A stretch of 64,000 bases of DNA, taken from Flavobacterium fluviatile. GTDB lineage: Bacteria; Bacteroidota; Bacteroidia; Flavobacteriales; Flavobacteriaceae. Shown piece by piece: positions 8,160 through 16,899 of this stretch. The notes beneath the pieces were generated by a model that was not told the DNA's origin, did not search any database, and saw only the letters and a list, made by a program, of their open reading frames with translations. Made by a program: the position numbers and the translations under genes. The stretch's first letter is position 1, and each line of letters starts with the position of its first letter. The DNA is taken from the NCBI RefSeq assembly GCF_010645065.1, contig NZ_JAADZW010000016.1, positions 1-64,000 on the forward strand, given 5' to 3'.

Positions 8160-9971
8160 ATGCGAAAAATAATTATTACATCTTTATACATTTTACTGCT
8201 GATTCCTTTTGGAATGACTGCACAGGATTCCCTTGCCAAAAAGAAAGCGGCACCATCAGGCAAAATCAGCAAAGTGGCGAGCAAACTGGAAAAATCACTT
8301 GATGTTAATGATGAGAGTCAAATTGCACGAAATTATGAAAGTCTTGCTAACGAATTTCTAAATAAAGGGGATAATACCAAAGCAGAGGAATATTTTAAAA
8401 AAGCTTTAAACAGTTATACAAAGCTAAAACTTACTGAAGATAAAAGCCGTGTTACAAGAAGTCTCGCCAAAGTACAGGAAGATCAAAAAAACTTTAAATC
8501 GGCAATTAAAAATTACGAAGTCGCTGGTTCATTGGCAAAAGATGCTTCTGAAGAAAAAATCAATTTAAATGATGCAAATCGTTTACGTAATAGCGCAAAT
8601 CCCGCCAGTCAGACCGATTACGTCGATTCTAATATTGAATTGCTGAAAAAAGAAAAGAAAAGCAAGGAAGTTACGGAAGCTTATGTTCAGAAAGCGAAGA
8701 ATTCATTAGACCTGAAAGATAAAAAGGTTGCCATAGAAAGCTATAAAAAAGCCCTCGTGTATGCAAAAGACAAACCTGAATCTGTAATTAAAATCAAAAA
8801 CGAAATAGCCAAAGTTTACGCATCAGATAATCAGTTTGAAAAAGCAATTGGCATCAACGAAAAGCTTTTGGCAGAAGCCGTAATTAAACAGGATTTTAAT
8901 ACCCAGATAAAGCAATTACAATCGCTGGCTTCTCTTTATTTTAAAAAAGAAGAACCCCAAAAAGCAATTACTTCCCTGAAAGAAGCTTATGATTTAGCTT
9001 CCCGTAAAGGAAATTCGGCGGAAGCAAAAAAAACATTATCCGAGCTGGTACAATATTATAAAGCTGAAGGAAATGAAAAAGAAAGCATGGCGCTTTATGA
9101 AGGGTTTCTTAAAAATTTCGATCAGTTAATTCAGTCTGACACTACCTTAATTAATACTAAAAAATTCCAGATTACAGAGGGCAAAATTCGGCAATTAGAA
9201 AAAGAAAAATTTCTTAAAGATGAATTAATCACAAAGAAAAACACCTTCAATTATTTTTTAATAGGATCTGTTATGTTACTTTTGGTCCTGTTTCTTTTTA
9301 TTGTAAAATCACTCTATTCCATCAAAACAAAAAACAAAGAAATCGCATTGCAGTCGTTACGACGTGAAATGAATCCTCACTTTATTTTTAATAGTCTAAA
9401 TAGTGTGAACCAGTTTATTTCTGAAAACAAGGAACTCGAAGCCAATAAATATCTGACTTCCTACTCTACCCTGATGCGTGATATGATGGAAAACTCCAAT
9501 AAAGATTTCATTATACTGGATAAAGAAGTCGAGCAGTTAAAAAAATATTTAGACTTAGAACATTTGCGTTTTCAGGATAAATTTGATTTTGAAATTACGG
9601 TCGATAAAAATCTTGATGCCGAAACAGTTTTTGTACCCAATATGATTATTCAGCCACATCTCGAAAATGCGATTTGGCATGGCTTGCGCTATCTCGATAA
9701 AAAAGGGTTTTTACACCTCAAGTTTCAATTGAATGACGGAAAAGTAAAAGTAAGTATTGAAGACAACGGAATTGGTTTAACAAGAAGCGGGGAACTCAAA
9801 ACAAGCAATCAGAAAGTACATGAATCACGAGGCCTCAACAATACCAAAGAACGAATTGCTTTGCTGAATGAATTGTATAAAAAGAACATTTCGTTTGCAA
9901 TCAAAGAAAAAGAATTGCCGGAATCCGGAACTGTAGTCGAAATCATTTTTCCATTAATCGATACGATATGA
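8160..9971 (+). CDS. TPR-containing sensor histidine kinase of the LytS/YehU type
   Basis: The 603-residue protein has a signal peptide (to about residue 21), a periplasmic region with tetratricopeptide repeats at about 55-330, one transmembrane helix at about 362-383, and a short cytosolic kinase. The kinase is of the His_kinase (PF06580) class: His407 in EMNPHFIFNSLNSV is the phosphoacceptor, PHLENAIWHGL is the N box and EDNGIGL the G box. The TPRs probably sense an envelope protein or ligand, which is inference. The stop codon overlaps the next gene's ATG by four bases (ATGA), so kinase and regulator are translationally coupled. The gene faces the VWA / L,D-transpeptidase pair across a region with candidate LytTR sites. 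Confidence 0.93.
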   Translation: MRKIIITSLYILLLIPFGMTAQDSLAKKKAAPSGKISKVASKLEKSLDVNDESQIARNYESLANEFLNKGDNTKAEEYFKKALNSYTKLKLTEDKSRVTRSLAKVQEDQKNFKSAIKNYEVAGSLAKDASEEKINLNDANRLRNSANPASQTDYVDSNIELLKKEKKSKEVTEAYVQKAKNSLDLKDKKVAIESYKKALVYAKDKPESVIKIKNEIAKVYASDNQFEKAIGINEKLLAEAVIKQDFNTQIKQLQSLASLYFKKEEPQKAITSLKEAYDLASRKGNSAEAKKTLSELVQYYKAEGNEKESMALYEGFLKNFDQLIQSDTTLINTKKFQITEGKIRQLEKEKFLKDELITKKNTFNYFLIGSVMLLLVLFLFIVKSLYSIKTKNKEIALQSLRREMNPHFIFNSLNSVNQFISENKELEANKYLTSYSTLMRDMMENSNKDFIILDKEVEQLKKYLDLEHLRFQDKFDFEITVDKNLDAETVFVPNMIIQPHLENAIWHGLRYLDKKGFLHLKFQLNDGKVKVSIEDNGIGLTRSGELKTSNQKVHESRGLNNTKERIALLNELYKKNISFAIKEKELPESGTVVEIIFPLIDTI

Positions 9972-10717
9972 TGACTTTTCAAAAAATAAAAAGTGTAATT
10001 GTCGAAGATGAACTGGCAGCACGCGAAGTGCTCAAAAATTACCTGAGCAAATATTGTCCGCAGGTAGAAGTGGCTGGGGAAGCACAGCATATAAAAGAAG
10101 CGGTTCCGTTGTTACATGAAATTCGGCCACAATTGGTTTTTCTGGATGTCGAAATGCCTTTCGGGAATGCTTTTGATGTTCTGGAAGCCTGCAAAGATCT
10201 GCAATTCGAAACCATATTTGTAACGGCCTTTTCGGAATATTCCCTAAAAGCACTAAATCAAAGTGCTGCTTATTATTTGCTAAAGCCCATTTCTATTGAA
10301 GAATTAATTGTGGCTGTAAACAAGGTACATCATCAAATTATGAATCATGAAATCTTCAACAGAAATAAAATCATCGTCGAGAATTTCCATGAATCCAAAC
10401 CCGAGAAACAACAGGTAATACTGCCAACACTGGAAGGTTTTGAGGTAGTTAAAATGGAAGAAATCGTCCGCCTCCGCGGTAACGGTAACTTCACCGATTT
10501 GTATTTGAATAACGGCAGTAAAAAAATGGTCTGCCGGTTTTTAAAACACTTTTCAGAAATTTTGCCATTGCCTTTTATTCGCGTTCACAAATCACATATC
10601 ATCAATATCAATTGTGTAAAATCGTATAACAAAGGCGGTATTATTACGCTTAACGACGGTTCTGAAATTGAAGTCTCGCCAACTTATAAAGATGATTTTT
10701 TGAAGAATTTTAAGTGA
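9968..10717 (+). CDS. LytTR-family response regulator
   Basis: The 249-residue protein has a CheY-like receiver domain at about 7-125 and a LytTR DNA-binding domain at about 145-245. The receiver shows the acidic pair (Glu13, Asp14), the phosphorylation site Asp60 in LVFLDVEMP, and the Lys in YYLLKPIS. The LytTR part includes RLRGNGNFTDLYL and FIRVHKSHIINI, both characteristic. It is the partner of the overlapping histidine kinase gene. Its likely targets are the divergent envelope genes and its own operon, through the TGGTGAAAC repeats at 8053-8082. The second ATG one codon in (MM) is an alternative start. Confidence 0.95.
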   Translation: MMTFQKIKSVIVEDELAAREVLKNYLSKYCPQVEVAGEAQHIKEAVPLLHEIRPQLVFLDVEMPFGNAFDVLEACKDLQFETIFVTAFSEYSLKALNQSAAYYLLKPISIEELIVAVNKVHHQIMNHEIFNRNKIIVENFHESKPEKQQVILPTLEGFEVVKMEEIVRLRGNGNFTDLYLNNGSKKMVCRFLKHFSEILPLPFIRVHKSHIININCVKSYNKGGIITLNDGSEIEVSPTYKDDFLKNFK

Positions 10718-10752
10718 TTTTTAAAGCAAAACACAAAGTTTTAAACCCAATC

Positions 10753-10886
10753 TTGACATTTCAACCGGAGGGAGAAATCACACCAGAAACTCCATAAAGT
10801 ATGGTTCCAATCTTTGTCGAATCCCGAGTGTGATTTACTTCGTCTGTCGCTATCGCTCGAGTCTCCCAAAAGGTCGAAATGACAAA
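10753..10886. repeat. Dispersed imperfect inverted repeat between convergent genes
   Basis: TTGACATTTCAACCGGAGGG near 10753 is matched by an inverted, diverged copy ending GGTCGAAATGACAA near 10886. Inner arms AAATCACAC and GTGTGATTT also pair. It sits between the response regulator and the convergent GT51 gene and could terminate both. I believe this family recurs in flavobacterial genomes, but that is from memory. Confidence 0.6.
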
Positions 10887-10909
10887 CTATATCATTGTTT
10901 TTTTAAATT

Positions 10910-12874
10910 TTACAAATCAAACTCATCATTTATCGACAAAGAATCAACCGGAACAGCTGTAGAATCAGGAGCTTTAATTCGCAATAACGAACGCGCATTT
11001 CCGGATATGTAAACCGGCAGCTGTCCAAGTGTATCTTCCGGAATCAAAAGACCACGACGGAACATTAAGTTCTTTAAGAATTTTTGATTTTGCAAGGCAT
11101 AATCTTTCAGATTCCCCTCGTCATTAAACTGATACATAAATTTTCGGGGCTTCGGAATAATAGTTGCCAGATACAAACATTCATCAACATTTAAATCCGA
11201 AGGGCTTTTCTGGAAATAAAACTGGCTTGCTTCGCCAATTCCGTACACATTAGGTCCCCATTCAATAATGTTGAAATACACTTCCAGCATTCTTTGCTTG
11301 CTTACGATTCGGTTGTTTTCTAAAATATAGACCAACAGAATTTCTTCCAGCTTGCGCGAAAGTGTCTTTTCACGTGTCAGGAAAACATTTTTGATCAATT
11401 GCATGCTAATGGTACTGGCGCCACGAGAGAATTTTTTGGTTCTGATGTTTTTTAGAATCGATTGTTTGAAAGCTTCATTGATAAATCCGCGATGCGAAAA
11501 GAAAGAAGGGTCTTCGGTAGTCAATACACATTTTTGCAAATAAGGCGAAATCTGATCCAAAGGAGTATAATTCGGATTTGCAGTCCCTACTAAAACCGGA
11601 CGCTGCAACACGTTCTGAATAATGGCACGATACACAAATTCACCATTTAGTTTATTCAGGTTAGCTTCTCCGTATTTCGTTATTCTAAGATTCTCTTTAT
11701 TTAATTTACTATCGAAAACTAAAGTATTTGGTTTGTTTTTATTGAATTTAAAATCCAGCTTATAATTAAAATTACCGGTCGCTTCCATACCCTGAAAATG
11801 GGTAAACAACCCACCAGGCAATGAAACGATAAAATCCTGCGCCTTCATTTTAGGGATTTCCACTTTCAATGTATAAACCGTATCCGATTCTGTATTATAC
11901 GAAACATACGGCTTCACTTTTATTTTGTTGAGCTGCATCGTTGAAGTGCTGTCAATCGAAATAAAATCGGAACCCAATAAAAAGCGATAATCGAATCGTG
12001 CATTTTTTATTACTACATCTTTACTGGCAATCTTTGGATGGTTAATTTTTAAATTGGTGATAGAAGTATAACCGTCAATATGCAATTCGCTTCCGTCTTT
12101 ATCAATATTGGCAACGTTTAAACGTATCGAGTCAAAACTTGCTTTCAGATTATAACGTTCATCCAAATAAGGAACCCTGATTGCCCCGGTATCCAGATTG
12201 AAAAACCGAATATCAGCTTTTTTATTTCTCGGATCGGCAAATCCTTTTATGTTCCAGCGCTGATCAAAATTTTTGCTTTGAACATGTAAATTTGTGGTAA
12301 GCTGTTTGTTTGCCAAAACCAGTTTACTAACAGCAATAGTTGCTTTTTTACCATTGTCATCGATTTTGAAATTAAGGTTTTGCAATTTCATATCGGTCGG
12401 AACCAAATTCAGCAATTTTGAAATAATACGATAAGCAAAATCAGCGTATTTACGTTTTTCATCTGATTTTTCTTCAGTATCATTCTTTTTCAGAAAGGCA
12501 TCAAAATTTCTGATTTTTCCTTTTTTAACGAATTGAATATACCCCTTATCAACTTTTAAACTTCCCACCTGAACATCACCAACCAAAAGATTAGAAAGAT
12601 TAATACTCGTTTCTATGTTTTTGATATTGAAAAGGGTATCAGCATTTTTTGGTACCAGAATCACATCGGTTAATTTAATTCCTGAGAAGCCATCAAAAGA
12701 AGCTTCCTTAATAGAAAAATCACTATTATAATCGACTGCCATTTTATGAGTTACTTTCGCAATAGCCTGTTTTAAAAGCGAATTTCGAAAAGAGTAAAGC
12801 GCAATACAGAGCAGTATAAATATTAAGATAAGTATTTTTAAGGCTTTGAATATTTTTTGTTTTGGAAATTGCAT
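10910..12874 (-). CDS. AsmA-like / GT51 peptidoglycan transglycosylase fusion protein
   Basis: The 654-residue protein has an N-terminal transmembrane anchor (about 10-30), a long beta-rich region at about 35-420 resembling AsmA/DUF748-type envelope proteins, and a C-terminal GT51 transglycosylase domain at about 425-600. The GT51 motifs are present: Glu454 in TTEDPSFFSHRGF, RGASTISMQLIKN and RKLEEILLVYILE. No penicillin-binding transpeptidase domain follows, so it resembles monofunctional MtgA in activity but not in architecture. It should polymerise lipid II glycan strands on the outer face of the inner membrane. It lies 17 bases after radA on the same strand. The N-terminal assignment is less certain than the GT51 part. 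Confidence 0.85.
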   Translation of the reverse strand: MQFPKQKIFKALKILILIFILLCIALYSFRNSLLKQAIAKVTHKMAVDYNSDFSIKEASFDGFSGIKLTDVILVPKNADTLFNIKNIETSINLSNLLVGDVQVGSLKVDKGYIQFVKKGKIRNFDAFLKKNDTEEKSDEKRKYADFAYRIISKLLNLVPTDMKLQNLNFKIDDNGKKATIAVSKLVLANKQLTTNLHVQSKNFDQRWNIKGFADPRNKKADIRFFNLDTGAIRVPYLDERYNLKASFDSIRLNVANIDKDGSELHIDGYTSITNLKINHPKIASKDVVIKNARFDYRFLLGSDFISIDSTSTMQLNKIKVKPYVSYNTESDTVYTLKVEIPKMKAQDFIVSLPGGLFTHFQGMEATGNFNYKLDFKFNKNKPNTLVFDSKLNKENLRITKYGEANLNKLNGEFVYRAIIQNVLQRPVLVGTANPNYTPLDQISPYLQKCVLTTEDPSFFSHRGFINEAFKQSILKNIRTKKFSRGASTISMQLIKNVFLTREKTLSRKLEEILLVYILENNRIVSKQRMLEVYFNIIEWGPNVYGIGEASQFYFQKSPSDLNVDECLYLATIIPKPRKFMYQFNDEGNLKDYALQNQKFLKNLMFRRGLLIPEDTLGQLPVYISGNARSLLRIKAPDSTAVPVDSLSINDEFDL

Positions 12875-12891
12875 AAAGAAATTTATAAAAA

Positions 12892-14253
12892 TTAACCAAA
12901 CAGGATACTTGCCACATCTTCAATTTTGGCCACGAGTTCAATTTTGATACCCGTATTTTTCAGGGCAATTTTATTGTATTTGGACACAAAGATAGTGTTG
13001 AAACCTAATTTTTCGGCTTCCTGAATACGCTGATCTACACGGTTAACAGGCCGAATTTCTCCTGAGAGACCTACTTCTCCGGCAAAACAAAAACCTTTTG
13101 TAACCGGAATATCCTCGTTGGATGATAAAATAGCAGCCACAACAGCCAGATCAATAGCAGGATCATCCACCGAAATTCCGCCTGTAACATTAAGAAAAAC
13201 ATCTTTTGCGCCAAGGCGGAATCCGGCTCTTTTTTCTAAAACGGCCAGAATCATGTTGAGCCTTTTGGCATTGTAACCTGTTGTACTTCGCTGTGGAGTT
13301 CCGTAAACAGCTGTACTAACGAGGGACTGTATTTCAATCATCAACGGGCGCATACCTTCCATCGTTGTGGCAATCGCAGTTCCGGACATCTCTTCATCTT
13401 TGTGCGAAATCAATATTTCAGACGGATTGCTTACTTCACGTAAACCGCTTCCTAACATTTCGTAAATACCTAATTCGGCTGTTGATCCAAAACGGTTTTT
13501 TAGCGAACGTAAAATTCGGTAAACATGATTTCTGTCTCCTTCAAACTGCAAAACGGTATCGACCATATGTTCCAGGATTTTTGGTCCGGCAATGTTTCCG
13601 TCCTTAGTAATATGCCCAATTAAAATAACAGGAATACTGGTTTCTTTTGCAAATTTTATAAGTTCTGCAGTAGTTTCCCTAATCTGCGAAATACTTCCGG
13701 CAGTTGATTCGATATAATCAGTATGAAGGGTCTGAATGGAATCAATAATTACGATTTCAGGCTGAATCGCTTCAATCTGTTTGAATATATTTTGTGTTTT
13801 GGTTTCCGTCAGAATATAGCAATTGTCACTGTCTGGAGTAATTCTTTCGGCACGCATTTTAATTTGTTTCTGGCTTTCTTCTCCGGAAACATAAAGGGTT
13901 TTATAAGGTAATTTTAACGAAATCTGCAGCAAAAGTGTGCTTTTACCAATGCCGGGCTCTCCTCCTAAAAGTGTTAAAGATCCGGGAACAATTCCACCAC
14001 CTAAAACACGGTTTAATTCACCGTCAGTAGTATCCATCCGAATTTCCTGAGCCGAATCGATTTCTTTAATTTTTAATGGCCGTGGTGCTTTACCTGCTGG
14101 GACAGGTTCACTTTTCCACGCTACTTTTTCCTGTTTCTGAATAATCTCTTCGGCAATAGTATTCCATTCTTTACAGGCATTGCACTGTCCTTGCCATTTG
14201 GCATATTGTGTTCCGCAATTCTGGCAAAAAAAGGAAGTTTTAACTTTAGACAT
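12892..14253 (-). CDS. radA: DNA repair protein RadA
   Basis: The 453-residue protein has the full RadA layout. A four-Cys zinc finger is at the N-terminus (CQNCGTQYAKWQGQCNAC), then a RecA-like ATPase with Walker A GGEPGIGKST at residues 97-106, the RadA-specific LKNRFGS motif at about 250, and a C-terminal Lon-like domain from about 325. RadA promotes branch migration of recombination intermediates in the cytoplasm. Its ATG shares one base with the stop codon of the upstream esterase-like gene (TAATG), so the two are translationally coupled. The GT51 fusion gene follows 17 bases downstream. Confidence 0.97.
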   Translation of the reverse strand: MSKVKTSFFCQNCGTQYAKWQGQCNACKEWNTIAEEIIQKQEKVAWKSEPVPAGKAPRPLKIKEIDSAQEIRMDTTDGELNRVLGGGIVPGSLTLLGGEPGIGKSTLLLQISLKLPYKTLYVSGEESQKQIKMRAERITPDSDNCYILTETKTQNIFKQIEAIQPEIVIIDSIQTLHTDYIESTAGSISQIRETTAELIKFAKETSIPVILIGHITKDGNIAGPKILEHMVDTVLQFEGDRNHVYRILRSLKNRFGSTAELGIYEMLGSGLREVSNPSEILISHKDEEMSGTAIATTMEGMRPLMIEIQSLVSTAVYGTPQRSTTGYNAKRLNMILAVLEKRAGFRLGAKDVFLNVTGGISVDDPAIDLAVVAAILSSNEDIPVTKGFCFAGEVGLSGEIRPVNRVDQRIQEAEKLGFNTIFVSKYNKIALKNTGIKIELVAKIEDVASILFG

Positions 14254-15410
14254 TATTTTGTTTTTTTTGCAAGCGTATTCATTTCATCAATTTTCTCGTA
14301 CATCATATCTTTTGTCAATTCGCCAATAGGCTCCATTTGTGAAGCATTCTGATATCTTTTGGATGCTCTTTTAGGTTCACCCATTTTTTCATGCATCAGA
14401 CCCAGTTCATATTCGCCTAACATTGCTCTTGGATAATCAACATTTGCTATCTCAGCCATTTTCCCCAATTCATCGTAAGCATTATTTTTCAGGATAAGAT
14501 TCTCAACAGCCTTAAAGTCATTCATCCTGACCGGAATATCAATTCCTAAAACTTCTGACATAATGTTATATTTATTTTCTAAATAATCTGCATAACCCGA
14601 CTTAAGCACAGCGATTTTATCTTTAAACTCAGCAGAATTAATGGGCTTATAAACATCAAAAATATGATATAGGGCACTTGGAATCGAATGCAAAACTTCC
14701 GTATAATGGGTAGCGTTCTTAAACACATCATATTTGTAATGTACCAGCGGATTATTAGCAATTTTGATATTGCTGTCTAATTTTTCAATTGGTTCTTTTA
14801 TCTTTTTTATATCTCCGTCACCTGCAGACAAGTAATAAAAAAAAGGCTCTTTAGCCTGAGCAAGTTTCTCCGGGATACGTATTTCCATTTTTGGTGCAAG
14901 CTCAGGGCTTAAACAAATATATCCGTTAAAAAGCGGCCTCTCTTTGTATAGATAAAAGTTTATAAAACTTGCTGTTATATCATGACCTGCAATAATTTTG
15001 AAAGGTGCAGTACGGTATTTTTTTTCAATGTATGGAAGTAATTCTCCACCGACAAATTCAAAAAACTCTGCTCCTTTTTCAAACGGCACTCCTACATTTT
15101 GGTCGATAGTAGAATCATCAAAACGTTCTCCATCATGGTTCTGATGAATTCCTATAATAATCATTTCAGGTAAATCATCCCAATAAACGCCATAATTTAT
15201 TGCCCCTAAAAAAGGATCGAATAAATAATCGCCATCCAGCAAATATAAAACGGGATATTTTTTAGTTGGATTGGTTTCATAGGAAGCAGGAAGACCAATA
15301 GTTATTCTTCTGTCTGTACCAAGTTTTTCGGATTTAATATTTTCAAATGTTTTTTGCGCAAAAGCAGAAACAGAAATCAATAAAGCAAAATATAAACAAA
15401 CTTTTTTCAT
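14253..15410 (-). CDS. Secreted alpha/beta-hydrolase (esterase PF00756-like) with Asp at the nucleophile position
   Basis: The 385-residue protein has a signal peptide (to about residue 18) and an esterase-D/IroE-like alpha/beta-hydrolase domain to about 275. The segments YPVLYLLDGDYLF and LLPYIEKKYRT are characteristic. Where the family usually has GHSxGG the sequence is AGHDITAS, so residue 144 is Asp instead of the nucleophilic Ser. The catalytic His region HYTEVLHSIP appears kept. The C-terminal part (about 310-380) looks TPR-like. The protein may use an Asp nucleophile, or be a non-catalytic binding protein; the sequence cannot decide. It overlaps the radA start by one base. Confidence 0.8.
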   Translation of the reverse strand: MKKVCLYFALLISVSAFAQKTFENIKSEKLGTDRRITIGLPASYETNPTKKYPVLYLLDGDYLFDPFLGAINYGVYWDDLPEMIIIGIHQNHDGERFDDSTIDQNVGVPFEKGAEFFEFVGGELLPYIEKKYRTAPFKIIAGHDITASFINFYLYKERPLFNGYICLSPELAPKMEIRIPEKLAQAKEPFFYYLSAGDGDIKKIKEPIEKLDSNIKIANNPLVHYKYDVFKNATHYTEVLHSIPSALYHIFDVYKPINSAEFKDKIAVLKSGYADYLENKYNIMSEVLGIDIPVRMNDFKAVENLILKNNAYDELGKMAEIANVDYPRAMLGEYELGLMHEKMGEPKRASKRYQNASQMEPIGELTKDMMYEKIDEMNTLAKKTK

Positions 15411-15518
15411 GATTGGGGAAGATTAAAAAGTATTAGAAATAAGATGGCAATATAGCATTTTATTTGCTTTTTGTTTAAGAGAGTTTTTAAAAAGCAGCGA
15501 AATTTAAGACAAAAAAAT

Positions 15519-15558
15519 TTCCTGTTTGTTCAAAATGAATTTGACAAACGATCAGGAA
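15519..15558 (-). terminator. Terminator after panD
   Basis: On the minus strand, TTCCTG pairs with CAGGAA (15553-15558 / 15519-15524) and the stem continues with TTTGT / ACAAA after a four-base bulge. It is followed by ATTTTTTTG on that strand. It lies 20 bases after the panD stop codon. Confidence 0.6.
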
Positions 15559-15577
15559 TCTATAAAACTTAAGAAAT

Positions 15578-15928
15578 TTAGGTTAGCGAATTATCATTTT
15601 CATTCGGAAAAACAATCCATGGTTTAAAGGTTTTAGCTTCCTCAAATTCCAGGGTTGCATATGAAATAATAATAATGATATCGTCTTTTTGAACTTTTCT
15701 TGCTGCAGGTCCATTCAGGGTAATTTCGCCTGAATTTCTCTCGCCTTTTATAGCATAAGTTTCAAAACGTTCACCGTTATTAATGTTTACAATAGATACT
15801 TTTTCTCCTTCAATGATATTTGAGGCGTCCAGTAAAGTTTCATCGATAGTGATACTGCCAATATAATTTAAATCAGCTCCGGTTACTTTAACACGATGAA
15901 TTTTTGATTTTATAACTTGAATTTGCAT
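15578..15928 (-). CDS. panD: Aspartate 1-decarboxylase
   Basis: The 116-residue protein is the pyruvoyl-dependent enzyme that converts aspartate to beta-alanine for pantothenate synthesis. The self-cleavage site Gly24-Ser25 is visible in NYIGSITID, and Ser25 becomes the pyruvoyl group. The start MQIQVIKSKIHRVKVTGADL and the segment NGPAARKVQKDDIIIIISYA are strongly conserved in the family. The gene follows panC by 14 bases on the same strand, so beta-alanine production and its ligation to pantoate are made from one transcript. A terminator follows. Confidence 0.97.
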   Translation of the reverse strand: MQIQVIKSKIHRVKVTGADLNYIGSITIDETLLDASNIIEGEKVSIVNINNGERFETYAIKGERNSGEITLNGPAARKVQKDDIIIIISYATLEFEEAKTFKPWIVFPNENDNSLT

Positions 15929-15942
15929 GTTGCAAAGGTAAA

Positions 15943-16791
15943 TTAATTTAATGAAATGGTATCAATCAGCCTTATAGAATTAACAAATACCGCTATAAAG
16001 GCGCGGTATTTTTTGTCATCAATTTTATGCTCAATTGGTAATAATGTTGATTCGTCAGCAATTACAAAATATTCCAGATCAAATCTTTCATTATCCCTAA
16101 AGGCATTTTCTACAAATTCTATAGTTTCATTAGGGCTTTTTGTCCTGAATACTTCTTTAGCTTCAGTTAAGGTTTTGTAGATAATCGCTGCTTCTTTTCG
16201 TTCATCGGAAGTTAAACGTTCATTACGCGAACTCATTGCCAACTGGTTTTCTTCTCTAAAAATAGGACAACCCACCACATGAACCGGTAAGTTATTTTTT
16301 TCGACCAGCTTTTTTACAATCTGCAGCTGCTGAAAATCTTTCTCTCCAAAATATGCATTTGTTGGTGCTACAATTTCAAATAACCGTTTAACAATGGTTC
16401 CGACACCATCAAAATGGCCGGGCCTGAATTTTCCTTCCATCTGGTTTTCTAAACCGTCAAAATCAAATGATTGTGATATTGTTTTTCCTTCATAAATATC
16501 ATCCACAGAAGGAGCATATAAGATTATTTTATCACTTAAACCACGCATTTTTTTTATATCTTCTTCTAATGTGCGGGGGTATTTTTCTAAATCTTCAGGA
16601 TTATTAAACTGTGTAGGATTAACAAAAATACTCACAACAGTATCATCATTTTCTTTAAGCGCGCGTTGCATTAAAGCAAGATGACCCTGATGCAAAGCGC
16701 CCATTGTTGGTACAAACCCTATAGTCGAATTTGATGTTTTGATAGTTTTCAAATAGGCTATCAGGGCTACTTTGCCGTAGAAAATATGCAT
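15943..16791 (-). CDS. panC: Pantothenate synthetase
   Basis: The protein joins pantoate and beta-alanine with ATP to give pantothenate. The nucleotide-binding motif PTMGALHQGHL, the segment FGEKDFQQLQIVKK and the SSRN motif in LAMSSRNERL are all present. From the ATG at 16791 it is 282 residues beginning MHIFYGKVALIAYLK, which matches the usual start. An in-frame ATG 30 bases earlier (16821) would add ten residues that do not resemble the family, so I prefer 16791. It is followed by panD, and the genes panB and panE are not in this window. It is divergent from the GT5-like gene. Confidence 0.96.
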   Translation of the reverse strand: MHIFYGKVALIAYLKTIKTSNSTIGFVPTMGALHQGHLALMQRALKENDDTVVSIFVNPTQFNNPEDLEKYPRTLEEDIKKMRGLSDKIILYAPSVDDIYEGKTISQSFDFDGLENQMEGKFRPGHFDGVGTIVKRLFEIVAPTNAYFGEKDFQQLQIVKKLVEKNNLPVHVVGCPIFREENQLAMSSRNERLTSDERKEAAIIYKTLTEAKEVFRTKSPNETIEFVENAFRDNERFDLEYFVIADESTLLPIEHKIDDKKYRAFIAVFVNSIRLIDTISLN

Positions 16792-16831
16792 GGCGGTATT
16801 ATTAAAATTTAGTGCAAACATAATATATTAG

Positions 16832-16861
16832 TTATAAACTGCATAAATTTTTGTAATTTTG
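16832..16861 (+). promoter_or_regulatory. Bacteroidota-type promoter for the GT5-like / DUF4270 / glmS operon
   Basis: TTA at 16832-16834 is followed after exactly 19 bases by TAATTTTG at 16854-16861. The second element fits the TAnnTTTG consensus fully and the first fits TTG at two of three bases. The expected transcript start is near 16868, about 32 bases before the ATG. Confidence 0.6.
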
Positions 16862-16899
16862 CATCGTTTTTATTACCAAAAATTAAGTAAAATACTATT

